Shown: in pieces, positions 25,445 to 34,440 of the stretch
How positions within the stretch are numbered: position 1 is the stretch's first letter
How the letters are laid out: each line of letters starts with the position of its first letter
Source: Streptomyces coeruleorubidus
GTDB lineage: Bacteria; Actinomycetota; Actinomycetes; Streptomycetales; Streptomycetaceae
Length of the DNA: 64,000 nt
Assembly (NCBI RefSeq): GCF_028885415.1
Contig: NZ_CP118527.1
Coordinates: 2,232,001-2,296,000, forward strand
Direction: 5' to 3'
The notes under the pieces: model-generated
Told to the model about the DNA's origin: nothing
Database searches by the model: none
What the model saw: the letters and a program-made list of their open reading frames with translations, nothing else
Made by a program: the position numbers and the translations under genes

Positions 25445-25486
25445 CCAAGCAACCGGCACCACCCATCTAGGAGGCATCGCAGCACC

Positions 25487-25885
25487 GTGATTGTCCGTTC
25501 GTTCAAGGAGATCGAAGGTACCGACCGGCACGTGAAGTCGGCGTCCGGCACGTGGGAGAGCAAACGCATCGTCCTCGCCAAGGAGAAGGTCGGCTTCTCC
25601 CTGCACGAGACGATCCTGTACGCGGGTACGGAGACGTCGATGTGGTACGCGAACCACATCGAGGCCGTCGTCTGCGTGGAGGGCGAGGCCGAGCTCACCG
25701 ACCACGAGACCGGGCAGTCGTACACCATCACGCCCGGGACCATGTACCTCCTGGACGGGCACGAGAAGCACACGCTGCGGATCAAGAAGGACTTCCGCTG
25801 CCTCTGCGTCTTCAATCCGCCCGTGACCGGACGGGAGGACCACGACGAGAACGGCGTTTACCCGCTGCTCACCGAGGAGGTGTGA
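25487..25885 (+). CDS. ectC: L-ectoine synthase EctC
   Basis: A 132-aa cupin enzyme that cyclises N-gamma-acetyl-diaminobutyrate to ectoine. Typical blocks are [67 protein letters not shown], and [13 protein letters not shown], which carries the cupin metal-site His. The GTG start follows TAGGAGGC with a longish spacer of about 13 nt. The gene lies 42 bp after ectB and 7 bp before ectD. Confidence 0.96.
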   Translation: MIVRSFKEIEGTDRHVKSASGTWESKRIVLAKEKVGFSLHETILYAGTETSMWYANHIEAVVCVEGEAELTDHETGQSYTITPGTMYLLDGHEKHTLRIKKDFRCLCVFNPPVTGREDHDENGVYPLLTEEV

Positions 25886-25892
25886 CGTTTCC

Positions 25893-26801
25893 ATGACCGC
25901 CATCACCGACACCACCACCGGTATCCCCGACCTCTATCCCAGTCGCGGTGCCAGCGAAGTGCTCACCCCGCGCCAGGACCCGGTCGTCTGGGGCGCGCCG
26001 GACGCACCCGGCCCGATCGTGCCGTCCGACCTGCTGTCCTTCGAGCGTGACGGCTTCCTCGCCATCGACCAGCTCATCACCGACGACGAGGTCGTGGTCT
26101 ACCGGAACGAGCTGAACCGTCTGGTGAACGACCCGGACATCCGCGCCGACGAACGGTCGATCGTCGAGCCGAAGTCCAACGAGATCCGCTCGGTCTTCGA
26201 GGTGCACAGGATCAGCGAGGTGTTCGCCAGGCTGGTGCGGGACGAGCGGGTCGTCGGCCGGGCGCGGCAGATCCTCGGCTCGGACGTCTACGTCCACCAG
26301 TCGCGGATCAACGTCAAGCCGGGCTTCGGGGCCAGTGGCTTCTACTGGCACTCGGACTTCGAGACGTGGCACGCCGAGGACGGTCTGCCGCGGATGCGCA
26401 CGGTGTCGGTCTCGATCGCGCTGACCGAGAACTACGACACCAACGGCGGGCTCATGATCATGCCGGGGTCGCACAAGACATTCCTCGGGTGCGCGGGGGC
26501 CACGCCGAAGGACAACTACAAGAAGTCGCTGCAGATGCAGGACGCGGGCACGCCGTCGGACGAGGCGCTGACCCAGCTGGCGTCGCAGCACGGCATCAAG
26601 TTGTTCACGGGCAAGGCCGGTTCGGCGACGTGGTTCGACTGCAACTGCATGCACGGCTCCGGCGACAACATCACGCCGTTCCCGCGCAGCAACGTGTTCA
26701 TCGTGTTCAACAGCGTGGAGAACACGGCGGTGGAACCGTTCGCGGCGCCGGTGCGGCGGCCGGAGTTCATCGGGGCGCGGGACTTCACGCCGGTGCGGTG
26801 A
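25893..26801 (+). CDS. ectD: Ectoine 5-hydroxylase EctD
   Basis: A 302-aa Fe(II)/2-oxoglutarate dioxygenase that converts ectoine to 5-hydroxyectoine. The iron triad fits His153 and Asp155 (FYWHSDFETWHAEDG) with His254 (CMHGSGDN). The motif VHQSRINVKPGFGASGFYWHSDFETWH is diagnostic of EctD. The final ten codons (IGARDFTPVR) and the stop form copy 1 of an 80-bp tandem array that continues downstream, so ectD lies at the edge of a local amplification. The protein itself appears intact. Confidence 0.96.
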   Translation: MTAITDTTTGIPDLYPSRGASEVLTPRQDPVVWGAPDAPGPIVPSDLLSFERDGFLAIDQLITDDEVVVYRNELNRLVNDPDIRADERSIVEPKSNEIRSVFEVHRISEVFARLVRDERVVGRARQILGSDVYVHQSRINVKPGFGASGFYWHSDFETWHAEDGLPRMRTVSVSIALTENYDTNGGLMIMPGSHKTFLGCAGATPKDNYKKSLQMQDAGTPSDEALTQLASQHGIKLFTGKAGSATWFDCNCMHGSGDNITPFPRSNVFIVFNSVENTAVEPFAAPVRRPEFIGARDFTPVR

Positions 26802-27124
26802 CCGACTCCCCGGCCGGGGGTCCGGGGGTTGCCCCCGGAGAACACAGCATCGGGGCGCGGGACTTCACGCCGGTGCGGTGACCGACTCCCCGGCCGGGGG
26901 TCCGGGGGTTGCCCCCGGAGAACACAGCATCGGGGCGCGGGACTTCACGCCCGTGCGGTGACCGACTCCCCGGCCGGGGGTCCGGGGGTTGCCCCCGGAG
27001 AACACAGCATCGGGGCGCGGGACTTCACGCCGGTGCGGTGACCGACTCCCCGGCCGGGGGTCCGGGGGGTGCCCCCGGAGAACACAGCATCGGGGCGCGG
27101 GACTTCACGCCCGTGCGGTGACCG
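26769..27124 (+). repeat. 80-bp tandem array reiterating the ectD 3' end and terminator hairpin
   Basis: About 4.4 head-to-tail copies of an 80-bp unit start at 26769, 26849, 26929, 27009 and 27089 (last partial). Each unit holds the last ten ectD codons with the stop, then a GC-rich hairpin (CCGGGGG-TTG-CCCCCGG) and AACACAGC. Copies 3 and 5 have CACGCCCGTG in place of CACGCCGGTG, and copy 4 has GGGGGG-T-GCCCCC in the loop. There are no unique spacers, so this is not CRISPR. Confidence 0.97.
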
Positions 27125-27159
27125 CTGCTCGCCGGTGACGTGACCGGATGACACAGCTG

Positions 27160-27201
27160 CCGGGTGGGGCCTCCTCGTGTGGGACGGGAGGCCCCGCCCG
27201 G
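27160..27201. terminator. Bidirectional terminator-like hairpin between ectD array and aminotransferase
   Basis: A long near-perfect stem, CCGGGTGGGGCCTCC (27160-27174) with GGGAGGCCCCGCCCGG (27186-27201), stands between the convergent ectD and aminotransferase genes. It could end transcription from both sides. No T-run is needed in Streptomyces. Confidence 0.75.
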
Positions 27202-27206
27202 TTCTG

Positions 27207-28259
27207 TCATGCGGCCAGGACCTCGAGAAGGCGGTCGACGTCCGCCGGGGTGTTGTAGAGGTGGAACGCCGCCCGCAGATTCCCCGCCCGGTCGGACACC
27301 TCGATGCCCGCCCGGCTCAGTTCGCCCTGCCGGTGGCCGAGCCCCGGCACGGACACGATCGCCGAGCCCGGCGCGGGCACCGGCGCGTGGCCCAGCTCGG
27401 CGAGCCCGACGCGGAAGCGGTCCGCGAGGGCGACGTCGTGGGCGTGCACGACGTCGATGCCGATCTCCTCCAGCAGTTCCAGGGAGGCGCGCAGCCCGGC
27501 GTAGGTGAAGAGTGCGGGGCTGATGTCGAAGCGCCGTGCGGAGTGGGCGAGTTCCTCGACGGGGCCGTAGCAGCTCTCCCAGGGGATCTCACCCGCGACC
27601 CAGCCGGCGAGCAGCGGTGTGAGCCCGCCGAAGTCCTGCGGGGCGACGAAGAACGCGGCCCCGTGCGGCCCGAGGAGCCACTTGAAGCCGACGGCGGCGA
27701 GGAAGTCGTCCGCGTCGGCCTCCATCGGCAGCCAGCCGGCCGACTGGGAGGCGTCGACGTAGGTACGGGCCCCGTGCGCCCGGGCCGCCTCGCGCACGGC
27801 CGGCAGGTCGGCGAGCCGGCCGTCGGCGGACTGGGCGGAGCTGACCGCCACGAGTGCGGTGCCGGGGCGGACGGACTCGGCGAGCCGCTCCAGGGGCACG
27901 GCGCGCACCTTGAGGTCGCCGCGCGCGTGGAAGGGGTTGACCAGGGAGGCGAAGTCGGCCTCCGCGGTGAGGACTTCGGCGCCCGCGGGCAGCGAGGCGG
28001 CGATCAGCCCGCCGTACTCGGCGACCGAGGCGCCAGTGGCGACCCGCTCGGCCGGCACGCCGGCCAGCCGGGCGAAGGACGCGCGGGCGGCCTCGACGTC
28101 CTCGTACAGGGGACCCAGGGGCGTGCCCTCCGCGCGCATCCGCACCGCCTGCTGTACGGCGCTGACGGTACGGGCGGGCAGGAGCCCGTTGCTCGCGGTG
28201 TTGAGGTAGGTGTGCTTCGGGGCGAACTCGGCACGGACGAGGTTCTCGAAGGTCTCCAT
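27207..28259 (-). CDS. Class V aminotransferase (cysteine-desulfurase/kynureninase-like)
   Basis: A 350-aa fold-type I PLP enzyme. The pyridoxal lysine lies in AAVGFKWLLGPHGAAFF, the cofactor Asp in ARTYVDASQSAGWLPM, and YLNTASNGLLPARTV opens the domain. The sequence looks like the cysteine-desulfurase-related or epimerase-type class V group; the substrate is not evident. ATG 28259 (METFENLV) is chosen because family similarity begins there, but none of the three candidate starts (28259, 28295, 28328) has a good ribosome site. Convergent with the ect operon. Confidence 0.8.
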   Translation of the reverse strand: METFENLVRAEFAPKHTYLNTASNGLLPARTVSAVQQAVRMRAEGTPLGPLYEDVEAARASFARLAGVPAERVATGASVAEYGGLIAASLPAGAEVLTAEADFASLVNPFHARGDLKVRAVPLERLAESVRPGTALVAVSSAQSADGRLADLPAVREAARAHGARTYVDASQSAGWLPMEADADDFLAAVGFKWLLGPHGAAFFVAPQDFGGLTPLLAGWVAGEIPWESCYGPVEELAHSARRFDISPALFTYAGLRASLELLEEIGIDVVHAHDVALADRFRVGLAELGHAPVPAPGSAIVSVPGLGHRQGELSRAGIEVSDRAGNLRAAFHLYNTPADVDRLLEVLAA

Positions 28260-28355
28260 GGAACCACTCTGCGTCCCCTGGATCTTCCCGTCCATTGCCG
28301 TTTTCTGCGTGATGTCGCTAAGGAGCACTTATACATGCGCTCCGAGCTGCTTCTT

Positions 28356-29069
28356 TCACCGCTGGGGCACGGCGCAGCCGTCCGGCCCACACGCGTCCGC
28401 GTCCCCGCTGTCCACGATCTTCAGGGGCGAGCGCTCGCCGTACGCCTGGGTCAGGGCCTGGGCGAAGACCTCCGCGGGCTGGGCACCGGAGACGCCGTAC
28501 TTGCGGTCGAGCACGAAGAACGGCACCCCGCTCGCGCCGAGCTGCGCGGCTTCCCGCTCGTCGGCGCGCACGTCGTCGGCGTAGGCGCCGGGGTCGGCGA
28601 GCACCGCGCGGACGGCCTCCGCCTCCAGCCCGGCGGCCACGGCGAGCTCCACCAGCCGCTCGTCATCATTGAAAACGGAGCGCTCCTCGGCGAAGTTCGC
28701 CCGGTACAGCAGGTCGAGCAGCAGCTCCTGACGCCCCTGCACCCTGGCGAAGTGCAGCAGGCGGTGCATGTCGAAGGTGCTGCCGTGGTCGCGGCCCCGG
28801 GTGCGGTAGTCCAGCCCCTCGGCGGCGGCCTGCGCGCCGAGGTTGTCCTCACCGGCCTCGGCCTGTGCCTCGCTCATCCCGTACTTCCTGGTGAGCATCG
28901 TGATCACGGGCTGGACGTCGTCCTTGGCACGGCCCGGGTCCAGCTCGAAGGAGCGGTGCACCACCTCGACCTGGTCGCGGTGCGGGAAGCCCCGCAGCGC
29001 CTTCTCGAAGCGGGCTTTGCCCACGTAGCACCAGGGGCAGGCGATGTCGCTCCAGATCTCGACGCGCAT
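28356..29069 (-). CDS. DsbA family oxidoreductase (FrnE-like)
   Basis: A 237-aa thioredoxin-fold protein of the DsbA/FrnE group. The active site is CPWC at residues 11-14 (WSDIACPWCYVGKARFEKAL), and the cis-proline region is ASGVPFFVLDRKYGVSGAQP. There is no signal peptide, so it acts in the cytoplasm, probably as a disulfide oxidoreductase or isomerase of unknown substrate. A CGPDGCA tail carries two further cysteines. ATG 29069 has GGAGAG upstream. In the open frame, 18 codons further up lack support. Confidence 0.88.
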   Translation of the reverse strand: MRVEIWSDIACPWCYVGKARFEKALRGFPHRDQVEVVHRSFELDPGRAKDDVQPVITMLTRKYGMSEAQAEAGEDNLGAQAAAEGLDYRTRGRDHGSTFDMHRLLHFARVQGRQELLLDLLYRANFAEERSVFNDDERLVELAVAAGLEAEAVRAVLADPGAYADDVRADEREAAQLGASGVPFFVLDRKYGVSGAQPAEVFAQALTQAYGERSPLKIVDSGDADACGPDGCAVPQR

Positions 29070-29143
29070 GTGTCGGCTCTCTCCAGGTCGTACGGGCACG
29101 GAGACTCCCTCCGCCGGGTGCATGAACGTTCAAGCAGTCGGGT

Positions 29144-29650
29144 TCATTCCCCCGGCACCGCGAAGCGCAACCTGAGGTGGTGGTCGTCCGCGGCGGCCGG
29201 ATGCTCCGGGTCCGCGGCCCAGCCCCGGCGGGCGTAGAAGCTCCGGGCCCGCCGGTTGTCCACGTGCACCTCCAGCACGGCCGTACGCACACCGTCCGCC
29301 CGCCACTCCTCCACACACGCGGTGTGCAGAGCCGTCCCGATGCCGGAGCGCCAGCGGTCCGGGTCGACATGGAACTGGAACAGCTTGACGGTGTCGGCGG
29401 GAGCCCCTTCCGGCCTGCGGAAAGAGGCGATCGCGACCATGCGGCCGTCACCCACGGCACACAGCACCCGCCCGTCGGTCCGCGCGAGCGCCTCGCGCCA
29501 CCTGGTCTGCCAGGCGGCACCGTCGTCCGGGAAGCCGTCCGGGTAGTAGGTGGCCCGGGCGCGCCGGTGCAGCGCAGTAATATCCTCCGCCTCGGCGGGC
29601 AGGGCGGTTCTGATCACCAGGGGTACGGCGGTCCTGTTCGCGTTGATCAC
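29144..29650 (-). CDS. GNAT family N-acetyltransferase
   Basis: A 168-aa acetyltransferase. The acetyl-CoA loop is seen in LFQFHVDPDRWRSGIGTALHTACVEEW (R-x-x-G-x-G/A type) and the C-terminal motif in VDNRRARSFYARRGWAAD. The substrate is unknown. The GTG at 29650 overlaps the stop of the upstream regulator gene (GTGA), indicating coupled translation; an internal GTG at 29617 is an alternative start. Confidence 0.82.
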   Translation of the reverse strand: MINANRTAVPLVIRTALPAEAEDITALHRRARATYYPDGFPDDGAAWQTRWREALARTDGRVLCAVGDGRMVAIASFRRPEGAPADTVKLFQFHVDPDRWRSGIGTALHTACVEEWRADGVRTAVLEVHVDNRRARSFYARRGWAADPEHPAAADDHHLRLRFAVPGE

Positions 29651-30636
29651 GCAGCGGAGGACGTGGCCCGCGAGGGCGCGGTTCCCAGGCGGCTGAACTG
29701 GGCGCGGTAGGCGCTCGGGGTGAGTCCGGTGCGGCGCGTGAGATGAGACCTGAGCGAGTCGGCCGTACCCAGGCCGCAGGCCCGGGCCACCTGGTCCATG
29801 GGCAGGGCGGTGGTCTCCAGGAGTTCCTTGGCGCGCTCGATGCGCTGGTGGAGCAGCCACTGCAGGGGGCTGACGCCGCTCTCGGCGTGGAAGCGGCGGG
29901 TGAGGGTGCGGACGCTGACGCCGGCGTGCCGGGCCAGGTCGGTGAGCGTGAGCGGCTTGTCGAGGTTGCGCATGGCCCAGCCGCGGGTGTCGGCGCAGGC
30001 GGTGCCGCGCTCGGGCGGCAGCGGGGTCTGCGTGAACTGCGTCTGCCCGCCGGGCCGTACGGGGGCGACCAGGGCGAGGCGGGCGACCTCGTTGGCGACG
30101 GCCGCGCCGTAGTCGCTGCGGATGATGTGCAGGCACAGGTCGATGCCGGCGGCGTACCCGGAGGAGGTGAGGATCTGGCCGTCCTGCACGTAGAGGACGT
30201 CGCCCTTGAGGTCGAGCGCGGGGTAGCGCTCGCGCAGTTCGCCGGCGAGCTGCCAGTACGTCGTGGCGCTGCGGCCCTGGAGCAGACCGGCCTCGGCGAG
30301 GACGAAGGCGCCGCTGCAGATGGAGGCGATGCGCCGGCCGGCCCCGGCCGCCTGACGGACGGCGGCGACCGTGCGCGGGTCGGGCGCGTACCGCTCGCCG
30401 GTGCCGGCGACCAGCACGGTGTCGGCGTACCGCACGGCGTCCAGGCCGCGTCCCACGTGCAGGTCCAGGCCGCCGGTGGTGGTGACCGGGCCGGGATCGG
30501 GGGTGCAGACGGTCAACTCGTAGCCGGGGCCCCCGTCGATCTCGACCTTCGCGAAGAGCAGGTCCGGGATGGCGAGGTTGAACATCGAGACGGGTGAGGG
30601 CGCGACGACGGCGACGCGGTGGGGCGGGCGCGGCAT
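29647..30636 (-). CDS. GlxA-type transcriptional regulator (GATase1-like plus AraC helix-turn-helix)
   Basis: A 329-aa protein. Residues about 5-190 form a DJ-1/PfpI-like domain with RIASICSGAFVLAEAGLLQGR, whose Cys sits at the nucleophile-elbow position. Residues about 220-320 form an AraC DNA-binding domain (LTLTDLARHAGVSVRTLTRRFHAESGVSPLQWLLHQRIERAKELLE, then a second HTH ending PSAYRAQF). ATG 30636 has GGAGG 9 nt upstream. It is divergent from the MFS exporter at 30707 and may control that gene, an inference from position. A GNAT gene follows, coupled. Confidence 0.88.
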   Translation of the reverse strand: MPRPPHRVAVVAPSPVSMFNLAIPDLLFAKVEIDGGPGYELTVCTPDPGPVTTTGGLDLHVGRGLDAVRYADTVLVAGTGERYAPDPRTVAAVRQAAGAGRRIASICSGAFVLAEAGLLQGRSATTYWQLAGELRERYPALDLKGDVLYVQDGQILTSSGYAAGIDLCLHIIRSDYGAAVANEVARLALVAPVRPGGQTQFTQTPLPPERGTACADTRGWAMRNLDKPLTLTDLARHAGVSVRTLTRRFHAESGVSPLQWLLHQRIERAKELLETTALPMDQVARACGLGTADSLRSHLTRRTGLTPSAYRAQFSRLGTAPSRATSSAA

Positions 30637-30706
30637 GGCCAGAACCTCCGGGGGCGTGGCATTCAGGCCACTACTGTAGGCCGCCGAAGATCCCCAGCAT
30701 GGAGGC

Positions 30707-32089
30707 ATGTCGACCAACCATCGGATCAGCCATCGGATGAACTCCCGCCAATTGCCCCTGGACCGAGAGGAGTTGCCGCCCGCACGGCAGTCGTCCCCCG
30801 TCCTCGCCCTCACCGCCGCACTTCTCGGCTTCGCGCTGATCACCCTGGACACGTCCGTCGTGAACGTGGCCCTGCCCGCCGTCGGCGACGCGCTCGGCGG
30901 CGGGATGTCCGGCCTCCAGTGGGTGGTCGACGCCTACACCCTGCCCTTCGCGGCGCTGATGCTGTCCACGGGCGCCTTCGCGGACCGGGCCGGTGCGAGC
31001 AGGGCGTACGCCCTCGGCATCACGGTGTTCACGCTCGCCTCGGTGGCGTGCGGGCTGGCCCCGACCCTGCCGGCGCTGATCGGGGCCCGCGTGGTGCAGG
31101 GCATGGCGGCGGCCGTGGTGCTGCCGGCCTCCCTCGCCCTGGTGCGGCAGGCCTACGGGGACCCCGCGCGCCGGGCCAGGGCGGTGGCCGCGTGGGCGGC
31201 GGGCGGTTCGGTCGCGGTGGCGCTCGGGCCGGTGGCCGGCGGCGCCCTGACGACGGCCTGGGACTGGCGGGGCGTCTTCTTCGTCAACGTGCCGGTCGGC
31301 GCGGTGGCGCTCGCGCTGCTGGTGCGGGCACCGCGCTCCCGGCGCCGCCCGGCGCCCCTGGACCTGCCGGGCCAGACGGCGGCGGTCGTCGCGCTCACGG
31401 CCCTGACGTTCGCGGTGATCGAGCGCGGCACGACCGGGCTCGTGGCCCTCGCGGTGGCCGTGGCGGCCGTGGTGACCTTCGTCCGCGTGGAGGCGCGTCA
31501 GGCCCACCCGGTCGTGCCGCCCGGCCTGTTCCGCAGCCGGAACGTGTCCGTGGCGGTGGCGGCGGGGGCCGCCGTCAGCGTGGCCTTCTACGGGGTGGTC
31601 TTCGTCTTCTCCCTGTTCTTCCAGCAGGTACAGGGGCGTTCGGCGCTCCAGGCCGGGCTGCTGTTCCTGCCGATGACGGGGCTGATCGCGGTGACCAACG
31701 TCGTCGCGGGCAGGCTCGCCGGCCGCTACGGAGCACGGCTGCCGATGCTCACCGGCCAGAGCCTGGCGGCGGCCGGGGCGCTGCTCCTGCTGTGCGTCGA
31801 CGAGAGCACGTCCCCGGCTGTGGCGGCCGTGCTGCTGGTGCCGATGGCACTGGGCTGCGCCCTGACGGTGCCGCCGCTGACCGCCGCGATGATGGAGGCG
31901 GTACCGGCCGAGCGGGCGGGCCTCGCGGCCGGGGTGCTGAACTCGGCCCGGCAGGTGGCCGGAGGGCTGGCGATCGCCGTCTTCGGTGCGCTGGTCTCCG
32001 ACGGTTTCACCGAAGGGATGCGGATGGGGCTGGGGATCAGCGCCGGGGTGCTCGCCGTGACGGCTGCGGCGACTGTTCGGTTGCGGTGA
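30707..32089 (+). CDS. MFS drug-resistance-type transporter (EmrB/QacA-like)
   Basis: A 460-aa major-facilitator protein with about 14 hydrophobic segments. DHA2-type motifs are LDTSVVNVALPAVGDALGG in helix 1, LQWVVDAYTLPFAALML, DRAGASRAYALG in loop 2-3, and GPVAGGALTTAWDWRGVFFVNVPVG for motif C. It would export toxic compounds or metabolites using the proton gradient. ATG 30707 has a GGAGG only 1 nt away, too close, so initiation may be leaderless or at ATG 30737. Divergent from the GlxA-type regulator. Confidence 0.85.
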   Translation: MSTNHRISHRMNSRQLPLDREELPPARQSSPVLALTAALLGFALITLDTSVVNVALPAVGDALGGGMSGLQWVVDAYTLPFAALMLSTGAFADRAGASRAYALGITVFTLASVACGLAPTLPALIGARVVQGMAAAVVLPASLALVRQAYGDPARRARAVAAWAAGGSVAVALGPVAGGALTTAWDWRGVFFVNVPVGAVALALLVRAPRSRRRPAPLDLPGQTAAVVALTALTFAVIERGTTGLVALAVAVAAVVTFVRVEARQAHPVVPPGLFRSRNVSVAVAAGAAVSVAFYGVVFVFSLFFQQVQGRSALQAGLLFLPMTGLIAVTNVVAGRLAGRYGARLPMLTGQSLAAAGALLLLCVDESTSPAVAAVLLVPMALGCALTVPPLTAAMMEAVPAERAGLAAGVLNSARQVAGGLAIAVFGALVSDGFTEGMRMGLGISAGVLAVTAAATVRLR

Positions 32090-32092
32090 GTG

Positions 32093-32111
32093 CCGGGGGC
32101 TGCGCCCCCGG
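32093..32111 (+). terminator. Terminator-like hairpin after MFS gene
   Basis: A perfect stem, CCGGGGGC (32093-32100) with GCCCCCGG (32104-32111) and loop TGC, starts 4 bp after the MFS stop. It belongs to the family of short GC hairpins that Streptomyces uses at 3' ends. Confidence 0.7.
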
Positions 32112-32141
32112 ACGCCCGTCCGGCCCGAGAGGCTGCTTGGT

Positions 32142-32750
32142 TCAGCTGCCGTCGCGCAGGTCGTCAGGCCAGTGCGGCCTGAACTCGATGTGGTCGTACG
32201 TCACCACGCAGCCCTCCCCCATCGGCGACTGCGTCATGAAGCCGATCAGGGCCGCGCCCGTCTCCTTCTCGTCGCCCAGGGTGAAGAGGCGGACGAAGGT
32301 CCAGCGTTCGCCGTCGCGGGAGGCGTGGAAGGCGAAGGCGCGGCCGGTGCGGCTCACCCGGAGCCAGACGGAACTGCCGTCGACGGTGAAGGAGTTGGCG
32401 TCGTCGGAGTGCCCCCGGGTGACCACCGTGCAGACGGTGGGCACGTCCGGGGAGTACTCCAGACAGAGCTTGGCCCAGGCACGCTCGCCGACATGGACGT
32501 AGAGCACCCCGGCGTCGAAGGCCGCGCCGAACCCGACCGTGACCCGGGCGATCAGCTGGAAGTCCCCTTCGGGCGCCCCGAGCAGCCGCGGCGCGTCGGA
32601 GGCGGGGTCCAGCGCCTCCCCGGTGGGCGGCACGAACCGGTCCTGCCGCGCCCCGGCCCACCCGGTGAGCACCCCGTCCTCGTAGGACCAGTGGGCCTCT
32701 GGCCCGTAAGAGCGCAGGGGGAAAGGAAGTTCGGGAAGTTCGAGATCCAT
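32142..32750 (-). CDS. DUF1349 family protein
   Basis: A 202-aa concanavalin-like beta-sandwich protein of the DUF1349 family. Typical segments are QDRFVPPTGEALDPASDAPRLL, FGAAFDAGVLYVHVGERAWAKLCLEYSPD, SVWLRVSRTGRAFAFHASRDGERW and IGFMTQSPMGEGCVVTYDHIEF. There is no signal peptide, and the function is not known; structural relatives bind or cleave carbohydrate. ATG 32750 is preferred because the upstream open-frame extension is encoded by an interspersed repeat. Confidence 0.82.
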   Translation of the reverse strand: MDLELPELPFPLRSYGPEAHWSYEDGVLTGWAGARQDRFVPPTGEALDPASDAPRLLGAPEGDFQLIARVTVGFGAAFDAGVLYVHVGERAWAKLCLEYSPDVPTVCTVVTRGHSDDANSFTVDGSSVWLRVSRTGRAFAFHASRDGERWTFVRLFTLGDEKETGAALIGFMTQSPMGEGCVVTYDHIEFRPHWPDDLRDGS

Positions 32751-32776
32751 TCGACCAAGTCTTTCAGGTCCGACTT

Positions 32777-32830
32777 CCAGGGGCGCGGGGAACTGCGCGA
32801 TCAACCACGACGAACCGGCAGCCCGCAGAT
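32777..32830. repeat. Streptomyces interspersed repeat (GGGGCGCGGGGAACTGCGCG type)
   Basis: The segment AGGGGCGCGGGGAACTGCGC, followed by GATCAACCACGACGAACCGG, matches from memory a repeat that is widespread between Streptomyces genes. It occupies most of the 107-bp gap between the DUF1349 gene and the upstream dehydrogenase. It explains the spurious N-terminal extension of the DUF1349 frame. Confidence 0.65.
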
Positions 32831-32857
32831 CACCCGCACCCCTACGGCGTTACGCGA

Positions 32858-34387
32858 TCAACGCTCAAGTCGCCCGTTGAACCGCCGAGGCAGCCCCAAC
32901 GGGTTCTCGTCCCGCAGCTCAGCGGGAAGCAGCGCCTCGGGAGCGTTCTGGTAGACGACCGGCCGCAGCCACCGCTCGATCGCCGTCCCGCCCACCGACG
33001 TGGACGTGGACGTCGTGGCCGGGTACGGCCCGCCGTGATGCTGAGCCGGCGCGACGGCGACACCCGTAGGCCAGCCGTTCACCAGCACACGCCCGGCCAG
33101 CGGCGTCAGCTCCTGCAGAAGCTCCGCGCCCTGACCCTGGCCCGCGGCCTCCTCCTCGGACAGTTGCACCGTCGCCGTGAGGTTGCCCGGCAGCCGCGAC
33201 AGCACGGCCTTCACCTCGGCCTCGTCCTCGTAGCGGGCCACCACGGTGACCGGCCCGAAGCACTCCTCCAGGAGCAGGTCGTGCTCGCCCTCCTGGGCCA
33301 GCCTGCTCGCCGGAACCGTGAGGAAGCCCGCGCTGACGGTGTGCTCGCCGCCCGCGCCGGGCGTGACCGGGGAGTCGACGTCGGGCAGCTGGGCGCGCTC
33401 GGCGACGCCGGCGACGAAGTTGTCGCGCATGCGGTGGTCGAGCAGGACCCCGGCGTCGGTGTCGCTGACGGCGTCGGTCAGCGACTTCAGCAGCGCGTCA
33501 CCGGCGGCGCCGGTCGGCGCGAGGACGAGGCCCGGCTTCACACAGAACTGGCCGACGCCCATCGTCATCGAACCGGCGAGGCCCGCGCCGATCGTCTCGG
33601 CCCGCTCGGTGGCCGCGGCCTCGGTGACGACGACCGGGTTCAGCGAGCCCAGCTCGCCGTGGAAGGGGATCGGGACGGGGCGGGCGGCCGCCGCGTCGAA
33701 CAGGGCCCGGCCACCGCGCACCGACCCGGTGAAGCCGGCCGCCGAGACCAGCGGGTGCTTGATCAGCTCGATGCCCGCCTCGAAGCCGTGCACCAGCCCG
33801 AGGACGCCCTCGGGGATGTCGTGCCGGGCGGCGGCGCGGCGCAGCACCTTGGCGACGTACTCGGAAAGGGCCGGGTGGTCCGGGTGCGCCTTGACCACGA
33901 CCGGGCAGCCGGCCGCGAGGGCGCTCGCGGTGTCGCCGCCGGCGACCGAGAAGGCGAACGGGAAGTTCGACGCCGAGTAGACGGCGACGACGCCCAGCGG
34001 CACCTTGTAACGGCGCAGGTCCGGGATCGGCGGCGTCGCGGTGTCATCGGGGTGGTTGATGACGACGTCGAGGAAGGCGCCCTCGTCGACGATGTCGGCG
34101 AAGGCCCGCAGCTGGTAGCAGGTGCGGGCGAGCTCGCCGGTCAGCCGGACCGGACCGAGCGCGGTCTCGGCGTCGGCGGTCTCGACGAGACCGTCCTTGG
34201 CCGCCTGAAGCTCCTCGGCGGCGCTGCGCAGGAAGGCCGCGCGGACCGCGCGGTCCGTCAGTGAGCCGCGCGCCTCGTGCGCGGCGCGGACGGCGGCGTC
34301 CACCTCCTGGGCTGTGGCCTCCACCGCAACCTGTTCACGCTGCTTCCCGGTTCGGGGGTCGACACTCCAGACTGGTGCTGCTGCCAC
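32858..34387 (-). CDS. NADP-type aldehyde dehydrogenase, likely 2-oxoglutarate semialdehyde dehydrogenase
   Basis: A 509-aa aldehyde dehydrogenase. The catalytic Cys lies in GVGQFCVKPGLVL and the catalytic Glu in FHGELGSLNPVVV; both are typical of the type III ketoglutarate-semialdehyde dehydrogenases of hexuronate, aldarate and pentose oxidation. The nucleotide fold shows VYSASNFPFAFSVAGGDTASALAAGCPVVVKAHPDHP. GTG 34387 was chosen because GGAGGG lies 7 nt upstream; an ATG 14 codons earlier has no ribosome site. It is divergent from an IclR regulator. A link to galacturonate released by the pectin locus is plausible but inferred. Confidence 0.87.
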   Translation of the reverse strand: MAAAPVWSVDPRTGKQREQVAVEATAQEVDAAVRAAHEARGSLTDRAVRAAFLRSAAEELQAAKDGLVETADAETALGPVRLTGELARTCYQLRAFADIVDEGAFLDVVINHPDDTATPPIPDLRRYKVPLGVVAVYSASNFPFAFSVAGGDTASALAAGCPVVVKAHPDHPALSEYVAKVLRRAAARHDIPEGVLGLVHGFEAGIELIKHPLVSAAGFTGSVRGGRALFDAAAARPVPIPFHGELGSLNPVVVTEAAATERAETIGAGLAGSMTMGVGQFCVKPGLVLAPTGAAGDALLKSLTDAVSDTDAGVLLDHRMRDNFVAGVAERAQLPDVDSPVTPGAGGEHTVSAGFLTVPASRLAQEGEHDLLLEECFGPVTVVARYEDEAEVKAVLSRLPGNLTATVQLSEEEAAGQGQGAELLQELTPLAGRVLVNGWPTGVAVAPAQHHGGPYPATTSTSTSVGGTAIERWLRPVVYQNAPEALLPAELRDENPLGLPRRFNGRLER

Positions 34388-34440
34388 CGCGGGTCCCTCC
34401 ACACATGTAATGCCGCAGTACTGGGTCATCCACCAGGGGC

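Noticed and set aside
26829..27121. Overlapping 70-codon frames repeated through the 80-bp array
   Set aside because: They arise because 80 is not divisible by 3 and the unit lacks stops in some frames. Low-complexity translations with no ribosome site.
26769..27124. CRISPR array
   Set aside because: The repeats are directly adjoining 80-bp copies without unique spacers, and there are no cas genes.
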